DNA from: Sedimentibacter sp. SX930
GTDB taxonomy: Bacteria; Bacillota; Bacilli; Lactobacillales; Aerococcaceae
Direction of reading: 5' to 3'
Length of the DNA stretch: 64,000 nt
Assembly: GCA_002155105.1 (NCBI GenBank)
Contig: MUZD01000001.1
Coordinates: 62,001-126,000, forward strand
The position numbers and the translations under genes are program-made. Below the pieces are notes generated by a model. The model worked only from the letters and a program-made list of their open reading frames with translations. It had not been told where the DNA came from and ran no database searches. Positions 41,804 to 50,369 of the stretch are shown one piece after another; position 1 is the stretch's first letter, and the number at the start of each line of letters is the position of its first letter.

Positions 41804-42414
41804 TGGTCAAGGTGAAAATCTGCGGCCTGAAGCGAGTAGCGGATGCCGAAATGCTGAACGAGCTGCGCCCGGATTTTGCAGGCTTCATTTTCGCTCCCAG
41901 CAAGCGCCAGATTTCGTTGGAGCAGGCGCTGCAAATCAGGGCAGCCTTGATTGATGCCATTCCGGCAGTCGGCGTCTTCGTCAACGAACCGATCGAAAAC
42001 ATCGTCGCAATCGTTGAGAGCCGGGCAATCCAGATCGTGCAGCTCCACGGCGATGAGGATAACACTTATATAGAAGAGTTGGGCAAGCGGATCACGCTTC
42101 CGATCATCAAAGCGGTCGCGGTCAAGGACGCCGCCGATGTCAAGAAGGAATACGCTGCCGATATCCTCCTCTATGACACGTACCAAAGCGGTATGGCCGG
42201 CGGGACGGGAAAGACATTCAACTGGGATTTGCTGAAGGAAGCAACGCATCCATTCTTCCTGGCGGGCGGCCTGCATGCAGGCAACCTCGAAGCAGCCATC
42301 CAAAAAGTTCAACCATACGCAGTTGACATCTCGAGCGGCGTCGAAACGGACGGCGTGAAGGATTTTGAAAAAATCAGAGCAGTAATGGAAATCATTGGGA
42401 GGTCAATAAAATGA
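41803..42414 (+). CDS. trpF: Phosphoribosylanthranilate isomerase
   Basis: 203 residues. N-terminal [12 protein letters not shown] carries the catalytic Cys, [11 protein letters not shown] and VQLHGDED follow, and [17 protein letters not shown] includes the phosphate-binding loop. The catalytic aspartate lies in that DTYQ segment. It catalyses the Amadori rearrangement between the TrpD and TrpC steps. It is coupled to trpC and trpB by overlapping start and stop codons. Confidence 0.96.
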   Translation: MVKVKICGLKRVADAEMLNELRPDFAGFIFAPSKRQISLEQALQIRAALIDAIPAVGVFVNEPIENIVAIVESRAIQIVQLHGDEDNTYIEELGKRITLPIIKAVAVKDAADVKKEYAADILLYDTYQSGMAGGTGKTFNWDLLKEATHPFFLAGGLHAGNLEAAIQKVQPYAVDISSGVETDGVKDFEKIRAVMEIIGRSIK

Positions 42415-43592
42415 ATAGTTATTTTGGAGCACACGGGGGACAGTTCATTCCCGAAACGTTGATGAACGCTTGTTTGGAACTGTCGGAAGCTTTTTTCCGA
42501 TTCAGTGAGGATCCGGAATTCAAAAAAGAATTGAATGATCTGTTGGATAACTACGCAGGCAGGCCATCCCGCCTCTATTACGCGGAAAAGATGACGAAGA
42601 ACCTCGGCGGAGCGAAAATCTACCTGAAACGTGAAGACTTGAACCACACGGGCTCGCATAAGATCAACAATGCACTCGGTCAAGTATTGTTGGCCAAGAA
42701 GATGGGCAAGAAACGGATCATCGCCGAGACAGGCGCCGGCCAGCATGGCGTGGCAACAGCTACAGCTGCTGCGCTTCTGGATATGGAGTGCGTCGTCTAC
42801 ATGGGCGAAGAGGACACCCAACGCCAAGCATTGAACGTGTTCCGGATGGAATTGTTGGGCACGAAAGTGATTCCCGTGACGAGCGGGACCGCCACCCTCA
42901 AGGACGCGGTCAACGAAGCGATGAAGGATTGGGCTTCCACGTTTGAAGAATCGCATTACTGCATCGGATCGGTCATGGGGCCGCATCCATTCCCAACCAT
43001 GGTCCGCGATTTCCAGAAGATCATCGGGGAAGAGACCAAAGCCCAATTGGCCCAAGCGGAAGGCAGGCTGCCGGATGTCGTGATGGCTTGCGTCGGCGGC
43101 GGTTCGAATGCGATCGGGACTTTCTACGACTTCATCGGCGACGAAAGCGTGCGTCTGATCGGCTGCGAAGCTGCCGGCAGAGGCATCCACACGCAAGATA
43201 CGGCTGCGACAATCGCGACCGGGACACCAGGCATTTTCCACGGCATGAAATCGTATTTCTGCCAGGATGAATACGGCCAGATTGCCCCTGTTTACTCGAT
43301 ATCGGCAGGTTTGGACTATCCGGGCATCGGGCCTGAGCATGCGGACCTCTATGACCGAGGCCGCGCCGAGTATGTTTCGGTGACCGATGACGAAGCTGTC
43401 GCCGCCTTCGAATACCTGGCGCGGATGGAAGGGATCATCCCGGCCATCGAAAGCTCGCATGCAATCGCGCATGCCATGGTTTTGGCGCCGACGTTGGATC
43501 CGGAAAAGATCATCGTCATCTGTCTGTCGGGCCGTGGGGACAAGGACGTCGCCGCAATCGCAAGATACAAGGGAGTGGACATTCATGAATAA
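42411..43592 (+). CDS. trpB: Tryptophan synthase beta subunit
   Basis: 393 residues, the TrpB1 type that partners TrpA. The PLP lysine is in [15 protein letters not shown] (about residue 84), the phosphate-binding loop is GGGSNAIG (about 229), and AETGAGQHG is intact. It condenses indole with serine. The start overlaps trpF by four bases and the end overlaps trpA by eight bases. Confidence 0.96.
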   Translation: MNSYFGAHGGQFIPETLMNACLELSEAFFRFSEDPEFKKELNDLLDNYAGRPSRLYYAEKMTKNLGGAKIYLKREDLNHTGSHKINNALGQVLLAKKMGKKRIIAETGAGQHGVATATAAALLDMECVVYMGEEDTQRQALNVFRMELLGTKVIPVTSGTATLKDAVNEAMKDWASTFEESHYCIGSVMGPHPFPTMVRDFQKIIGEETKAQLAQAEGRLPDVVMACVGGGSNAIGTFYDFIGDESVRLIGCEAAGRGIHTQDTAATIATGTPGIFHGMKSYFCQDEYGQIAPVYSISAGLDYPGIGPEHADLYDRGRAEYVSVTDDEAVAAFEYLARMEGIIPAIESSHAIAHAMVLAPTLDPEKIIVICLSGRGDKDVAAIARYKGVDIHE

Positions 43593-44361
43593 AATCACAG
43601 CTGCCTTCAAGCACAAGGCATTCATCCCGTTCGTGACTGCGGGGGATCCAGACCTGGAAACCACGAAGGAACTGATCAGGGAAATCGTTGCGAACGGAGC
43701 GGATATCGTCGAAATCGGCATCCCGTTCTCTGATCCGGTTGCGGAAGGTCCTGCCATCCAAAAAGCGGATGAGCGGGCTTTGGCGAACGGCATCAATACG
43801 GACGATATTTTCCGGATGGTCGCTGAGTTGCGCACCGAAATCGATACACCTTTCGTCTTCATGACCTACATCAACCCAGTTTTCGTCTACGGCATCGATA
43901 AATTCATGGCGCGCTGCAAAGAGACCGGCGTCGACGGCGTCATCATCCCGGATGTTCCGTTTGAAGAGAAGGGCTTCATCCAGGAAGCTTGCCGGGACCA
44001 TGGCATCACCTACATTTCCATGGTGGCACCTTCTTCCGCTGAAAGGATCGCCATGATCGCCAAAGAAGCGGAAGGCTTCCTGTACGTCGTTTCTTCCTTA
44101 GGAGTCACCGGCGTGCGCAGCGACATCACGACTGATATCGGCAGCATGCTGGCCGAAATCCGCAAAATCAGCGATATCCCTTGCGCCATCGGCTTCGGGA
44201 TTTCCAACGCGCAACAAGCCAAAGCCATGAGCGAAGTCGGTGATGGCGTCATCATCGGTTCCGCAATCATCAACATCATGGAAAAATACGGAAAAGATTC
44301 GCCCAAACCGGTAGGTGCCTTCGTAGCGGAAATGGTGAAAGCCATCCGCGGTGGCAACTGA
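43585..44361 (+). CDS. trpA: Tryptophan synthase alpha subunit
   Basis: 258 residues. Catalytic Glu and Asp lie in [15 protein letters not shown] (about 42-56), and the phosphate-binding segments are PSSAERIA and [11 protein letters not shown] choose the ATG at 43585, which overlaps the end of trpB. It is the last gene of the trpDCFBA unit. Phosphoglycerate mutase follows 74 bases later without an obvious terminator. Confidence 0.95.
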   Translation: MNKITAAFKHKAFIPFVTAGDPDLETTKELIREIVANGADIVEIGIPFSDPVAEGPAIQKADERALANGINTDDIFRMVAELRTEIDTPFVFMTYINPVFVYGIDKFMARCKETGVDGVIIPDVPFEEKGFIQEACRDHGITYISMVAPSSAERIAMIAKEAEGFLYVVSSLGVTGVRSDITTDIGSMLAEIRKISDIPCAIGFGISNAQQAKAMSEVGDGVIIGSAIINIMEKYGKDSPKPVGAFVAEMVKAIRGGN

Positions 44362-44395
44362 AGTCCTTAAACGTGAACCGCACCGCTTGTAGCAG

Positions 44396-44401
44396 TATAA
44401 T
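44396..44401 (+). promoter_or_regulatory. Possible -10 box upstream of phosphoglycerate mutase
   Basis: A perfect TATAAT 35 bases before the gene, without a recognisable -35. The gene may be transcribed from here, from the trp operon, or both. Confidence 0.35.
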
Positions 44402-44435
44402 GAAAGAAAAATACAGGCGGAAAGTGGTGATGGTG

Positions 44436-45122
44436 ATGAGGAAAATAATTTTGATTCGTCATGGGGCAAGCGAGTGGAACTTGTTGAACCTGTTTACGGG
44501 CTGGACGGATGTCGACTTGAGTGAACAGGGTGTCACGGAAGCGAAAGAAGCCGGCCGGAAACTCAAGGAAGCCGGGATTGAATTTGATATGGCGTTCACA
44601 TCCGTACTGCAACGAGCGATCAAGACCTGCCATATTGTTCTGGATGAAATGGATCAATTATGGATACCGGAAGTGAAAAGCTGGCGACTCAATGAGCGGC
44701 ACTATGGCGATCTGCAAGGACTGAACAAACAGGAAACAGCCGAAAAATATGGAGAAGACCAGGTTCTGAAATGGCGGCGCTCCTATAACACGTTGCCGCC
44801 GCTGATGGATCCGGATAATCCGCTGTCGCCGGTCAAGGATCGCCGCTACGCCAACCTGCAGAAACGGATCATTCCGATGGGGGAAAATTTGGAGACCACT
44901 TTGGAACGTGTCATACCGTTTTGGGAAGATCAGATCGCTCCAGCGGTTCTGGACCGAAAAACGGTACTGGTGGCGGCCCACGGGAACTCCTTGCGGGCAT
45001 TGATCAAATATCTTGAAGAGATACCCGATGATGAGATTATGGCTTTGGAAATCCCTACCGGACAACCATTGGTCTATGAGTTGAATGATGACCTGACGAT
45101 CATCAGAAAATACTATCTTTAA
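44436..45122 (+). CDS. gpmA: 2,3-bisphosphoglycerate-dependent phosphoglycerate mutase
   Basis: 228 residues, the exact usual length. [25 protein letters not shown] carries the phospho-histidine (about residue 8). Other blocks are [24 protein letters not shown], and [16 protein letters not shown] with the second histidine. Interconverts 3- and 2-phosphoglycerate in glycolysis. The ATG at 44436 matches the family N terminus; a second ATG two codons earlier is possible. A strong terminator follows. Confidence 0.93.
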   Translation: MRKIILIRHGASEWNLLNLFTGWTDVDLSEQGVTEAKEAGRKLKEAGIEFDMAFTSVLQRAIKTCHIVLDEMDQLWIPEVKSWRLNERHYGDLQGLNKQETAEKYGEDQVLKWRRSYNTLPPLMDPDNPLSPVKDRRYANLQKRIIPMGENLETTLERVIPFWEDQIAPAVLDRKTVLVAAHGNSLRALIKYLEEIPDDEIMALEIPTGQPLVYELNDDLTIIRKYYL

Positions 45123-45125
45123 CAA

Positions 45126-45166
45126 AAAAGATGCGGCCGGGAATCGGAATCCCGGCCGCATCTTTT
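45126..45166. terminator. Bidirectional terminator after gpmA
   Basis: A 17-bp GC-rich perfect inverted repeat (45126-45142 with 45150-45166) with A and T flanks lies between convergent genes. Confidence 0.88.
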
Positions 45167-45172
45167 GTTGCA

Positions 45173-45949
45173 TCATTTTTCTTCAGCCATCAATTGAAAG
45201 TTGAAACGGACGTCACTGCTGGTCCCGTCCTGCAGGTAAGATCTTTCCACGAAAGTCACCCGATCGGAATGGTCAATGAGGATCAGTGTCGTGGAACGGG
45301 TGCCGTAGCGTTCCGTCCGGATGAAATTGGCGGAAACGGCACGCAAAATCGGCAAATCCAGCGGCAAATCAGGCAGTTGGTCATCCGACGGGGGCGTCCG
45401 GTCCGCCATGATGCGGAAGATGGCCTCTTCGTCCAACTCGGATGAAGAAGCCAGTTCGGCCATTGCCGCTTTGGTGAGGGTGACTTTTGGCCATGGTGTA
45501 TCGAGCGTGGCGTTGCTGACGGCATGGTTGCCTGTTTGAATGATGCTAATTTCGTCCAAAATATTGTTGTAATGATGGAGACTGTCTCTCGAACCGACAA
45601 TCAGATTGAAGCCGTTGTAGTCGGTCCGCTGTTGCCTGACCTGATCCAAATATTCGTTGGGGCCCATGCTGCCGGTCAGGTAATCCATCACCAGGTTGCC
45701 GCGGGACAGTTTTTGGTCGGATTCCTGGGTGGTCGTCAAATAACTATTGGTCACTGCAGCGATCCTTCCTTGTTTGGTGATCCCGAGCCAAGTGCCGCGG
45801 GCGCTCAAATCTTTCCCCGCCAACAAATCGGGATACTCCGGCCAGAAGTGCGCAGGCAAGGATGGGCGGTCATATTGCTCATCCCGATTGGCCACGAGAA
45901 TCAATTTGTAAGAAGCGTTTTGGCTGAGTTGCAACGAAATCAGACACAT
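45173..45949 (-). CDS. NRDE-motif (TANGO2-like) family protein
   Basis: 258 residues. It begins MCLISLQL, so removal of Met would expose an N-terminal cysteine as in Ntn-hydrolase folds. ILVANRDEQYDRPS contains the NRDE motif (about residues 20-24), followed by AGKDLSARGTWLGI and VTNS as in TANGO2 homologues. Eukaryotic homologues affect Golgi organisation and haem or lipid handling; the bacterial function is unknown. GGGGGA precedes the ATG at 45949. An in-frame extension upstream lacks a ribosome binding site. Confidence 0.85.
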   Translation of the reverse strand: MCLISLQLSQNASYKLILVANRDEQYDRPSLPAHFWPEYPDLLAGKDLSARGTWLGITKQGRIAAVTNSYLTTTQESDQKLSRGNLVMDYLTGSMGPNEYLDQVRQQRTDYNGFNLIVGSRDSLHHYNNILDEISIIQTGNHAVSNATLDTPWPKVTLTKAAMAELASSSELDEEAIFRIMADRTPPSDDQLPDLPLDLPILRAVSANFIRTERYGTRSTTLILIDHSDRVTFVERSYLQDGTSSDVRFNFQLMAEEK

Positions 45950-46095
45950 AGCTATTCCCCCAGTAAGATGTTGTTCTTTTGTTAAGTATAGCATGCGCAA
46001 CCTTCAAGGCTGAAATGAAAAAACCGCGTCGGGAAAGGCCTGCTGAGTGCAGCTCGACTGCTTGTCCCAAATTTTAAAACGTGCTGGATATGAGC

Positions 46096-46101
46096 TATAA
46101 T
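46096..46101 (+). promoter_or_regulatory. Putative -10 box of lipoprotein gene
   Basis: A perfect TATAAT 77 bases before the start codon, with only a weak -35 (TTTAAA at 46073-46078). Confidence 0.45.
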
Positions 46102-46177
46102 AAGGATGACAGTAACACCGCCGCGCCAATCGGAAATACAACAACAGGATCAACATTATTCGAAGGGGTTGTTTAGG

Positions 46178-46900
46178 ATGCTTAAGGATAGAAAAAAATA
46201 TTGGACAGTTTTGCTGGTCAGTCTTTTTCTGGCAAGTTGCAGCCAAACGCAGGAAACGTCTGAAGAAGAAAATTCATCTCAAGCAACAGCACAGAGCGGT
46301 TCGGCAGCCAGTACCGCGAGCAGCGAAACGGAAGCAACGTCGGCAGAATCCACTGAAGTCGGTGATCGTCTGGGCAAACTATCGAAAAGCTACATCGATA
46401 TCATGGGCAGCGGCAATTACTATATGGCTTTCCGCTCCACAACAACATATGAAGGCGAAGTGATGGAATCCGAGACAATGATGACCGTTTCAGGAGACCG
46501 GACCGCAATGCATTCTAAGTCCGCAGAGACCGACACCGTAATGGTGATGATGGACGGCAATATCTATATGATCGACCATGCCAGCAAAACGGTGATCGTA
46601 ATGCCCCAGACAACGGCCGAAGGGGATGAGACCCTCCCGGAAATACCGGAATCAAGCGAGCCGGTCGAAGTGGATGACATCGAATACATCGGCAGCGGTG
46701 AGGAAGACGGCTTGGTGTATGAGGAATATCGCACGGAGGGCGGTACACAAATCTTCTACTATTTTGATGGCGCCGACCTGAAGAAAATCAAGACGATCGA
46801 TGAATCATTTGAATCGGTCATGGAAATCCTCGAATTGTCCGATAACGTGTCGGAGGATGCTTTTGAAATACCAGCGGACTATCAGCAAGTGACTTACTAG
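46178..46900 (+). CDS. Putative surface lipoprotein, unknown function
   Basis: 240 residues. A basic start (MLKDRKKYW), a hydrophobic stretch and the lipobox LASC (about residue 19) identify a lipoprotein anchored on the outer face of the membrane. Next comes a Ser/Thr/Glu/Ala-rich linker of about 45 residues, then a beta-rich domain (YYMAFRSTTTYEGEVMES, GNIYMIDHASKTVIVMP, QIFYYFDGADLKKI). This resembles LppX/outer-membrane lipoprotein-sorting folds only in general. GAAGGGG lies upstream. The Ca/Na exchanger gene follows after 37 bases and may be cotranscribed. Confidence 0.75.
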   Translation: MLKDRKKYWTVLLVSLFLASCSQTQETSEEENSSQATAQSGSAASTASSETEATSAESTEVGDRLGKLSKSYIDIMGSGNYYMAFRSTTTYEGEVMESETMMTVSGDRTAMHSKSAETDTVMVMMDGNIYMIDHASKTVIVMPQTTAEGDETLPEIPESSEPVEVDDIEYIGSGEEDGLVYEEYRTEGGTQIFYYFDGADLKKIKTIDESFESVMEILELSDNVSEDAFEIPADYQQVTY

Positions 46901-46937
46901 ATGGAATGATAAAATACGCATGTAAAGGAGTGGGACA

Positions 46938-47933
46938 ATGGCACTGCTATTGGAACAGATGAACGGATATTTGTTGGTTGCAGTGCTTGTCCTCTGTATT
47001 TGGGTGCTGTCCAAGGCGACAGATATCCTGGTCGATGAAGCCGTTTCGTTGTCTTTGGAGTGGGGGATGTCCCAGCTTGTGATCGGCGCGACGATTGTTT
47101 CTTTGGGAACATCGTTGCCGGAACTGGCGGTATCTATCTCCTCATCCTTGAAGGGTAACGGCATTCTGGCTTTGGGGAATGTCATCGGTTCGACATTCGT
47201 GAACACCAGCTTCATTCTGGGAATCGGAGCGCTCTACGGAAGCATACCCGTCAATCGGAAAACGGCGCATAAACACACCGTTTTGTCGGGGCTTTCGCTT
47301 TTGTTGATCCTCTCCTCACTGCCGATTTTTCATGCGGATGGCCAAGGGAAGATACCGCAATGGATTGGCATTTTCTTTCTGATTTTGACCCCCGTTTACT
47401 TCTATTGGACGGTGCGGGAAGGGAAGCTGTCCGATCAAGAGGCTGTCATTGAAGAAGACAAGGAAAAAGGTCTCCCGATTCTGGTCAAATTGATTAAGTT
47501 GCTCATCAGTGCAGGCTTTGTGATTACGAGTGCCTCTGTATTGGTAAGTACAGTGGAAATCGGTGCTGCCCGGATTGGCATCCCTGATTCGGTCATCGCT
47601 TCCACAGTTGTGGCCTTCGGAACCGGACTGCCGGAAATAAGCACAACCATTGTTTCCGTAAAAAAAGGCTACGGCGCTTTGGCGATGGGGAACATCATGG
47701 GTTCCAACTTGTTGAATACTTTGTTCGTTCTTGGTGTGGCATTAGGATTGACACCGGGAGGAATTATCGTCAGTCCGGATTTCTATCAGATCCATTTTCC
47801 GGCTTTGGCTATTCTGCTGTCAGTTTTGGGATACTTTTCCTATAACAACAAACGCGATGTCATCAGCAGAAAAGAAGGGCGCATTTTGATACTGTTCTAT
47901 CTTGTGTATCTGGTATGGAACTATTTCTTATAG
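46938..47933 (+). CDS. CaCA-family calcium/sodium exchanger (YrbG-like)
   Basis: 331 residues with about ten membrane helices and the two inverted alpha-repeats of the family: GATIVSLGTSLPELAVS with GNVIGSTFVN in the first half (about residues 51-92), and STVVAFGTGLPEISTTI with GNIMGSNLLN in the second half (about 217-255). The Glu of each LPE motif binds the cation. Probably exports Ca2+ or another cation in exchange for Na+ or H+. GGAGTGG precedes the ATG. Confidence 0.88.
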   Translation: MALLLEQMNGYLLVAVLVLCIWVLSKATDILVDEAVSLSLEWGMSQLVIGATIVSLGTSLPELAVSISSSLKGNGILALGNVIGSTFVNTSFILGIGALYGSIPVNRKTAHKHTVLSGLSLLLILSSLPIFHADGQGKIPQWIGIFFLILTPVYFYWTVREGKLSDQEAVIEEDKEKGLPILVKLIKLLISAGFVITSASVLVSTVEIGAARIGIPDSVIASTVVAFGTGLPEISTTIVSVKKGYGALAMGNIMGSNLLNTLFVLGVALGLTPGGIIVSPDFYQIHFPALAILLSVLGYFSYNNKRDVISRKEGRILILFYLVYLVWNYFL

Positions 47934-47934
47934 C

Positions 47935-47973
47935 AAAAAGGTTCGTGACCCCACAAGGGCCACGAACCTTTTT
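47935..47973. terminator. Bidirectional terminator
   Basis: A 13-bp perfect inverted repeat (47935-47947 with 47961-47973) with A5/T5 flanks lies between convergent genes. Confidence 0.85.
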
Positions 47974-47976
47974 CTG

Positions 47977-49257
47977 TTATTCTTCTTCAGTATCGTTAAC
48001 GTTCTCGGGAGTATCCCGGGCAACATCCACAGTCGCGAAATCCTTGACGGGGGTGGAGCCGTTCACCAAGACAGCCTCTTCCTCGTCCAGCTCGAATGGA
48101 CCGGCCACTTCGCCAAAATAACGATTGTAACGCAGCTTGAATTTTTCGAGTACATGTTCGAGCAGGATCTTCAGCATCGCGAAGAGCGGCACACCTAAGA
48201 TCATTCCGATAAAGCCAAGCAGATTTCCCATGATCAGCAAAACGATGATGATCGTCAGCGGATGCATCTTCAAATTTCGGCCCATGATGCTAGGTTCGAT
48301 GATGTTGCCTTGGATGAATTGCGCCAAAGCCCAGACGACGGCCATTTTCAGGAGCATGGCCGGAGACGTGAAGGCAGCGACGAACAAGGCCGGGATGACC
48401 CCGATGGTCGCTCCGATGAAAGGGATGACCGCCGTAAAGGTAGCAATCAAGGCGAGAACGAATGCATATTCCAAACCGATGATCAAATAACCGACTATCA
48501 GCAAGGCACCCAGACTCAAGGCAACGAGCAGCTGGCCTTGAACATAGGAACCGACCTGAAGCGACATCTGTCTGGATATCTTTTCGATATCAGCGCGGAA
48601 AACAGGCGGGATGTTCTTCATGACAAAAGGTTGGAACTTTCCTTGGTCCTTCAGCATGAAGAAAAGGATGACCGGGAAAGTGACTGTTACGACCACTACG
48701 CTGGAAATGGTGGAAAAGATGTTCATGATTTTTTCGCTCGAGTTGCCGATCCAGGCCAGAATCATCTCAGGGATACTGCCCACTGTGCTGTCCAACCAAG
48801 TTTGCGCTTGCTCATAGTAGTCCTTGAAGGTACTGTTCGCGAGCAGATTGTCAAAATAGGCATTCATCTGTTCAATGTAGGTAGGAAATTCATTGACCAA
48901 ATTGGTGAGTTGGCTGGACAGAATAGGAACCAAAAGAACAAGCCCATAGACCAGCATCAAAATGAAGAGTACAAAGACGATAGAGGTCGCCATTCCCCGG
49001 TTGATTTTCCTTCTTTCAAGGAAGGTCACCATCGGATTGAATATATAATAGAAGACGATTGCTAAAATCACGGGTGCCACGATGGTCGAAAAAATGACCT
49101 GCAACGGTTTGAAAATGAATGAAATGGTATCCATCGTAAAGATGAGCACGCCGATCAGAATCAGGGTGGACAGGATATAGATGATTGTCTTGCCGCCCAA
49201 AAAGGAGATGAGGCGCGTATCTTCGGGTATTGTTATTTTCGTTTCTTTCTTTTGCAT
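47977..49257 (-). CDS. AI-2E family transporter (PerM/YdiK-like)
   Basis: 426 residues with about eight membrane helices. The middle region has an extracytoplasmic segment (LVNEFPTYIEQMNAYFDNLL), and the C-terminal part has LALIATFTAVIPFIGATIGVIPA (in parts) and GNIIEPSIMGRNLKMHPLTIII, all typical of the AI-2E/PF01594 family. Members include TqsA (autoinducer-2 export) and Na+/H+ antiporter-like proteins, so the substrate is open. It ends with an acidic tail of about 45 residues. GAAAGGA precedes the ATG. Confidence 0.88.
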   Translation of the reverse strand: MQKKETKITIPEDTRLISFLGGKTIIYILSTLILIGVLIFTMDTISFIFKPLQVIFSTIVAPVILAIVFYYIFNPMVTFLERRKINRGMATSIVFVLFILMLVYGLVLLVPILSSQLTNLVNEFPTYIEQMNAYFDNLLANSTFKDYYEQAQTWLDSTVGSIPEMILAWIGNSSEKIMNIFSTISSVVVVTVTFPVILFFMLKDQGKFQPFVMKNIPPVFRADIEKISRQMSLQVGSYVQGQLLVALSLGALLIVGYLIIGLEYAFVLALIATFTAVIPFIGATIGVIPALFVAAFTSPAMLLKMAVVWALAQFIQGNIIEPSIMGRNLKMHPLTIIIVLLIMGNLLGFIGMILGVPLFAMLKILLEHVLEKFKLRYNRYFGEVAGPFELDEEEAVLVNGSTPVKDFATVDVARDTPENVNDTEEE

Positions 49258-49470
49258 ATGCTGTCCTTTCTTACGCCGTAGCCGGATTTGGCCCGTATAG
49301 CGGCATAGCGGGTTTCTATTTTTAGTTTACCAGAGTTCCCTTTGAAAGCCATACTGCAAAGGTCCTATTTCCGGGAAATTCTGTCGTACGATTGCTCGTT
49401 TGAGGGGTCCCGGAATGAAATGTGTTAAAATGACAGAACAAAAAGCAACACCAGAGGAGGACGGCAACAA

Positions 49471-50076
49471 ATGAAATACAGCATCTATACACGGACCGGC
49501 GATAAAGGCAACACACGCATCGGAGGTGGGAAAGCTCTTCCGAAAAATGCCGAGAGGATCGAAGCTTTCGGCGCGCTCGATGGTCTGAATTCATGGTTCG
49601 GCCTTGTCCGCACGAAAAATGATTGTGGCGAGGACATCCAGGAGGACATGGCGCTCATCCAACAGTTCCTGTTCGATTGTTCCTCAGATCTGTCGATCCC
49701 TAAAGGGCACCGGGAGTACAAGCTCACCCAAGATCACATCGACTGGTTGGAGAAGAAAATCGATGGCTACAGCGAAGAACCAGAGGAGACCCAGTACTTC
49801 ATCATACCGGGCGGAACGGAACTGGCAAGCTGGTTCCACATTTTGCGGACGACGACCCGCGACGCGGAACGCCGGATCGTCACCTTCATGGAGCAAGAGC
49901 CGGAAGAAGTGAATCCGTTCGTCCTGAAGTTCATCAACCGGCTTTCTGACTATCTGTTTGTCGTGGCCCGGGTCGCCAATGCCCGCAAAGGCGTTCCTGA
50001 CCTGCCGTACGAGCGCAGTGAAAAAGTGTTCCGCATTTCCGGAGATAAGGACAGTTCCAAGGCGAAACCGGAATAA
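49471..50076 (+). CDS. PduO-type ATP:cob(I)alamin adenosyltransferase
   Basis: 201 residues. YTRTGDKGNTRIGGG (about residues 5-19) is the ATP phosphate loop. RTTTRDAERRIV (about 129-140) and NRLSDYLFVVARVAN (about 157-171) are the conserved corrinoid/ATP blocks. It makes adenosylcobalamin, needed by B12-dependent diol or glycerol dehydratases or by corrinoid salvage. No other cobalamin gene is nearby. GGAGGA precedes the ATG. Confidence 0.92.
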   Translation: MKYSIYTRTGDKGNTRIGGGKALPKNAERIEAFGALDGLNSWFGLVRTKNDCGEDIQEDMALIQQFLFDCSSDLSIPKGHREYKLTQDHIDWLEKKIDGYSEEPEETQYFIIPGGTELASWFHILRTTTRDAERRIVTFMEQEPEEVNPFVLKFINRLSDYLFVVARVANARKGVPDLPYERSEKVFRISGDKDSSKAKPE

Positions 50077-50100
50077 TAGAGGAAGCCAAGAATCGGGTTC

Positions 50101-50240
50101 TCCTCCGGTGAGGAGAACTTACGCCGGAGAAGAGAATCCCACCAAAATGTCACCTCCGGTCCACGCGGCTTCGCCGGAGTTCGGCATTCTGGAAATAAGT
50201 CTCCTCCGGCCAACAGATTGCCCGCCGGAGCTGAGCAGCT
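50101..50240. repeat. Tandem hairpin array E (three units, about 51-base period)
   Basis: Hairpins with stem CTCCGG(T/C)G-type left arms at 50103, 50154 and 50204, each closed by CGCCGGAG, are 51 and 50 bases apart. Loops differ in sequence and length. Linkers are not identical. The array sits between the convergent adenosyltransferase and NAD(P)HX repair genes. Confidence 0.82.
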
Positions 50241-50301
50241 TGGGGGAATCATCTTCTCAGGCCGCCGCACCTGGAAGCACCCACACATTGCTCCAAACAA
50301 C

Positions 50302-50347
50302 AACGCCCAAGGATCCCGGCAGCAGACTGCCGGGATCCTTGGGCGTT
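50302..50347. terminator. Bidirectional terminator
   Basis: A 21-bp perfect inverted repeat (50302-50322 with 50327-50347) with a 4-base loop lies between array E and the convergent nnr gene. Confidence 0.85.
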
Positions 50348-50369
50348 TCGTTTATTTCGCATTAAATAA

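Noticed and set aside
42309-43862. A 517-codon open frame on the minus strand opposite trpB
   Set aside because: It is antisense to fully conserved trpF, trpB and trpA, and its product has no recognisable motif.
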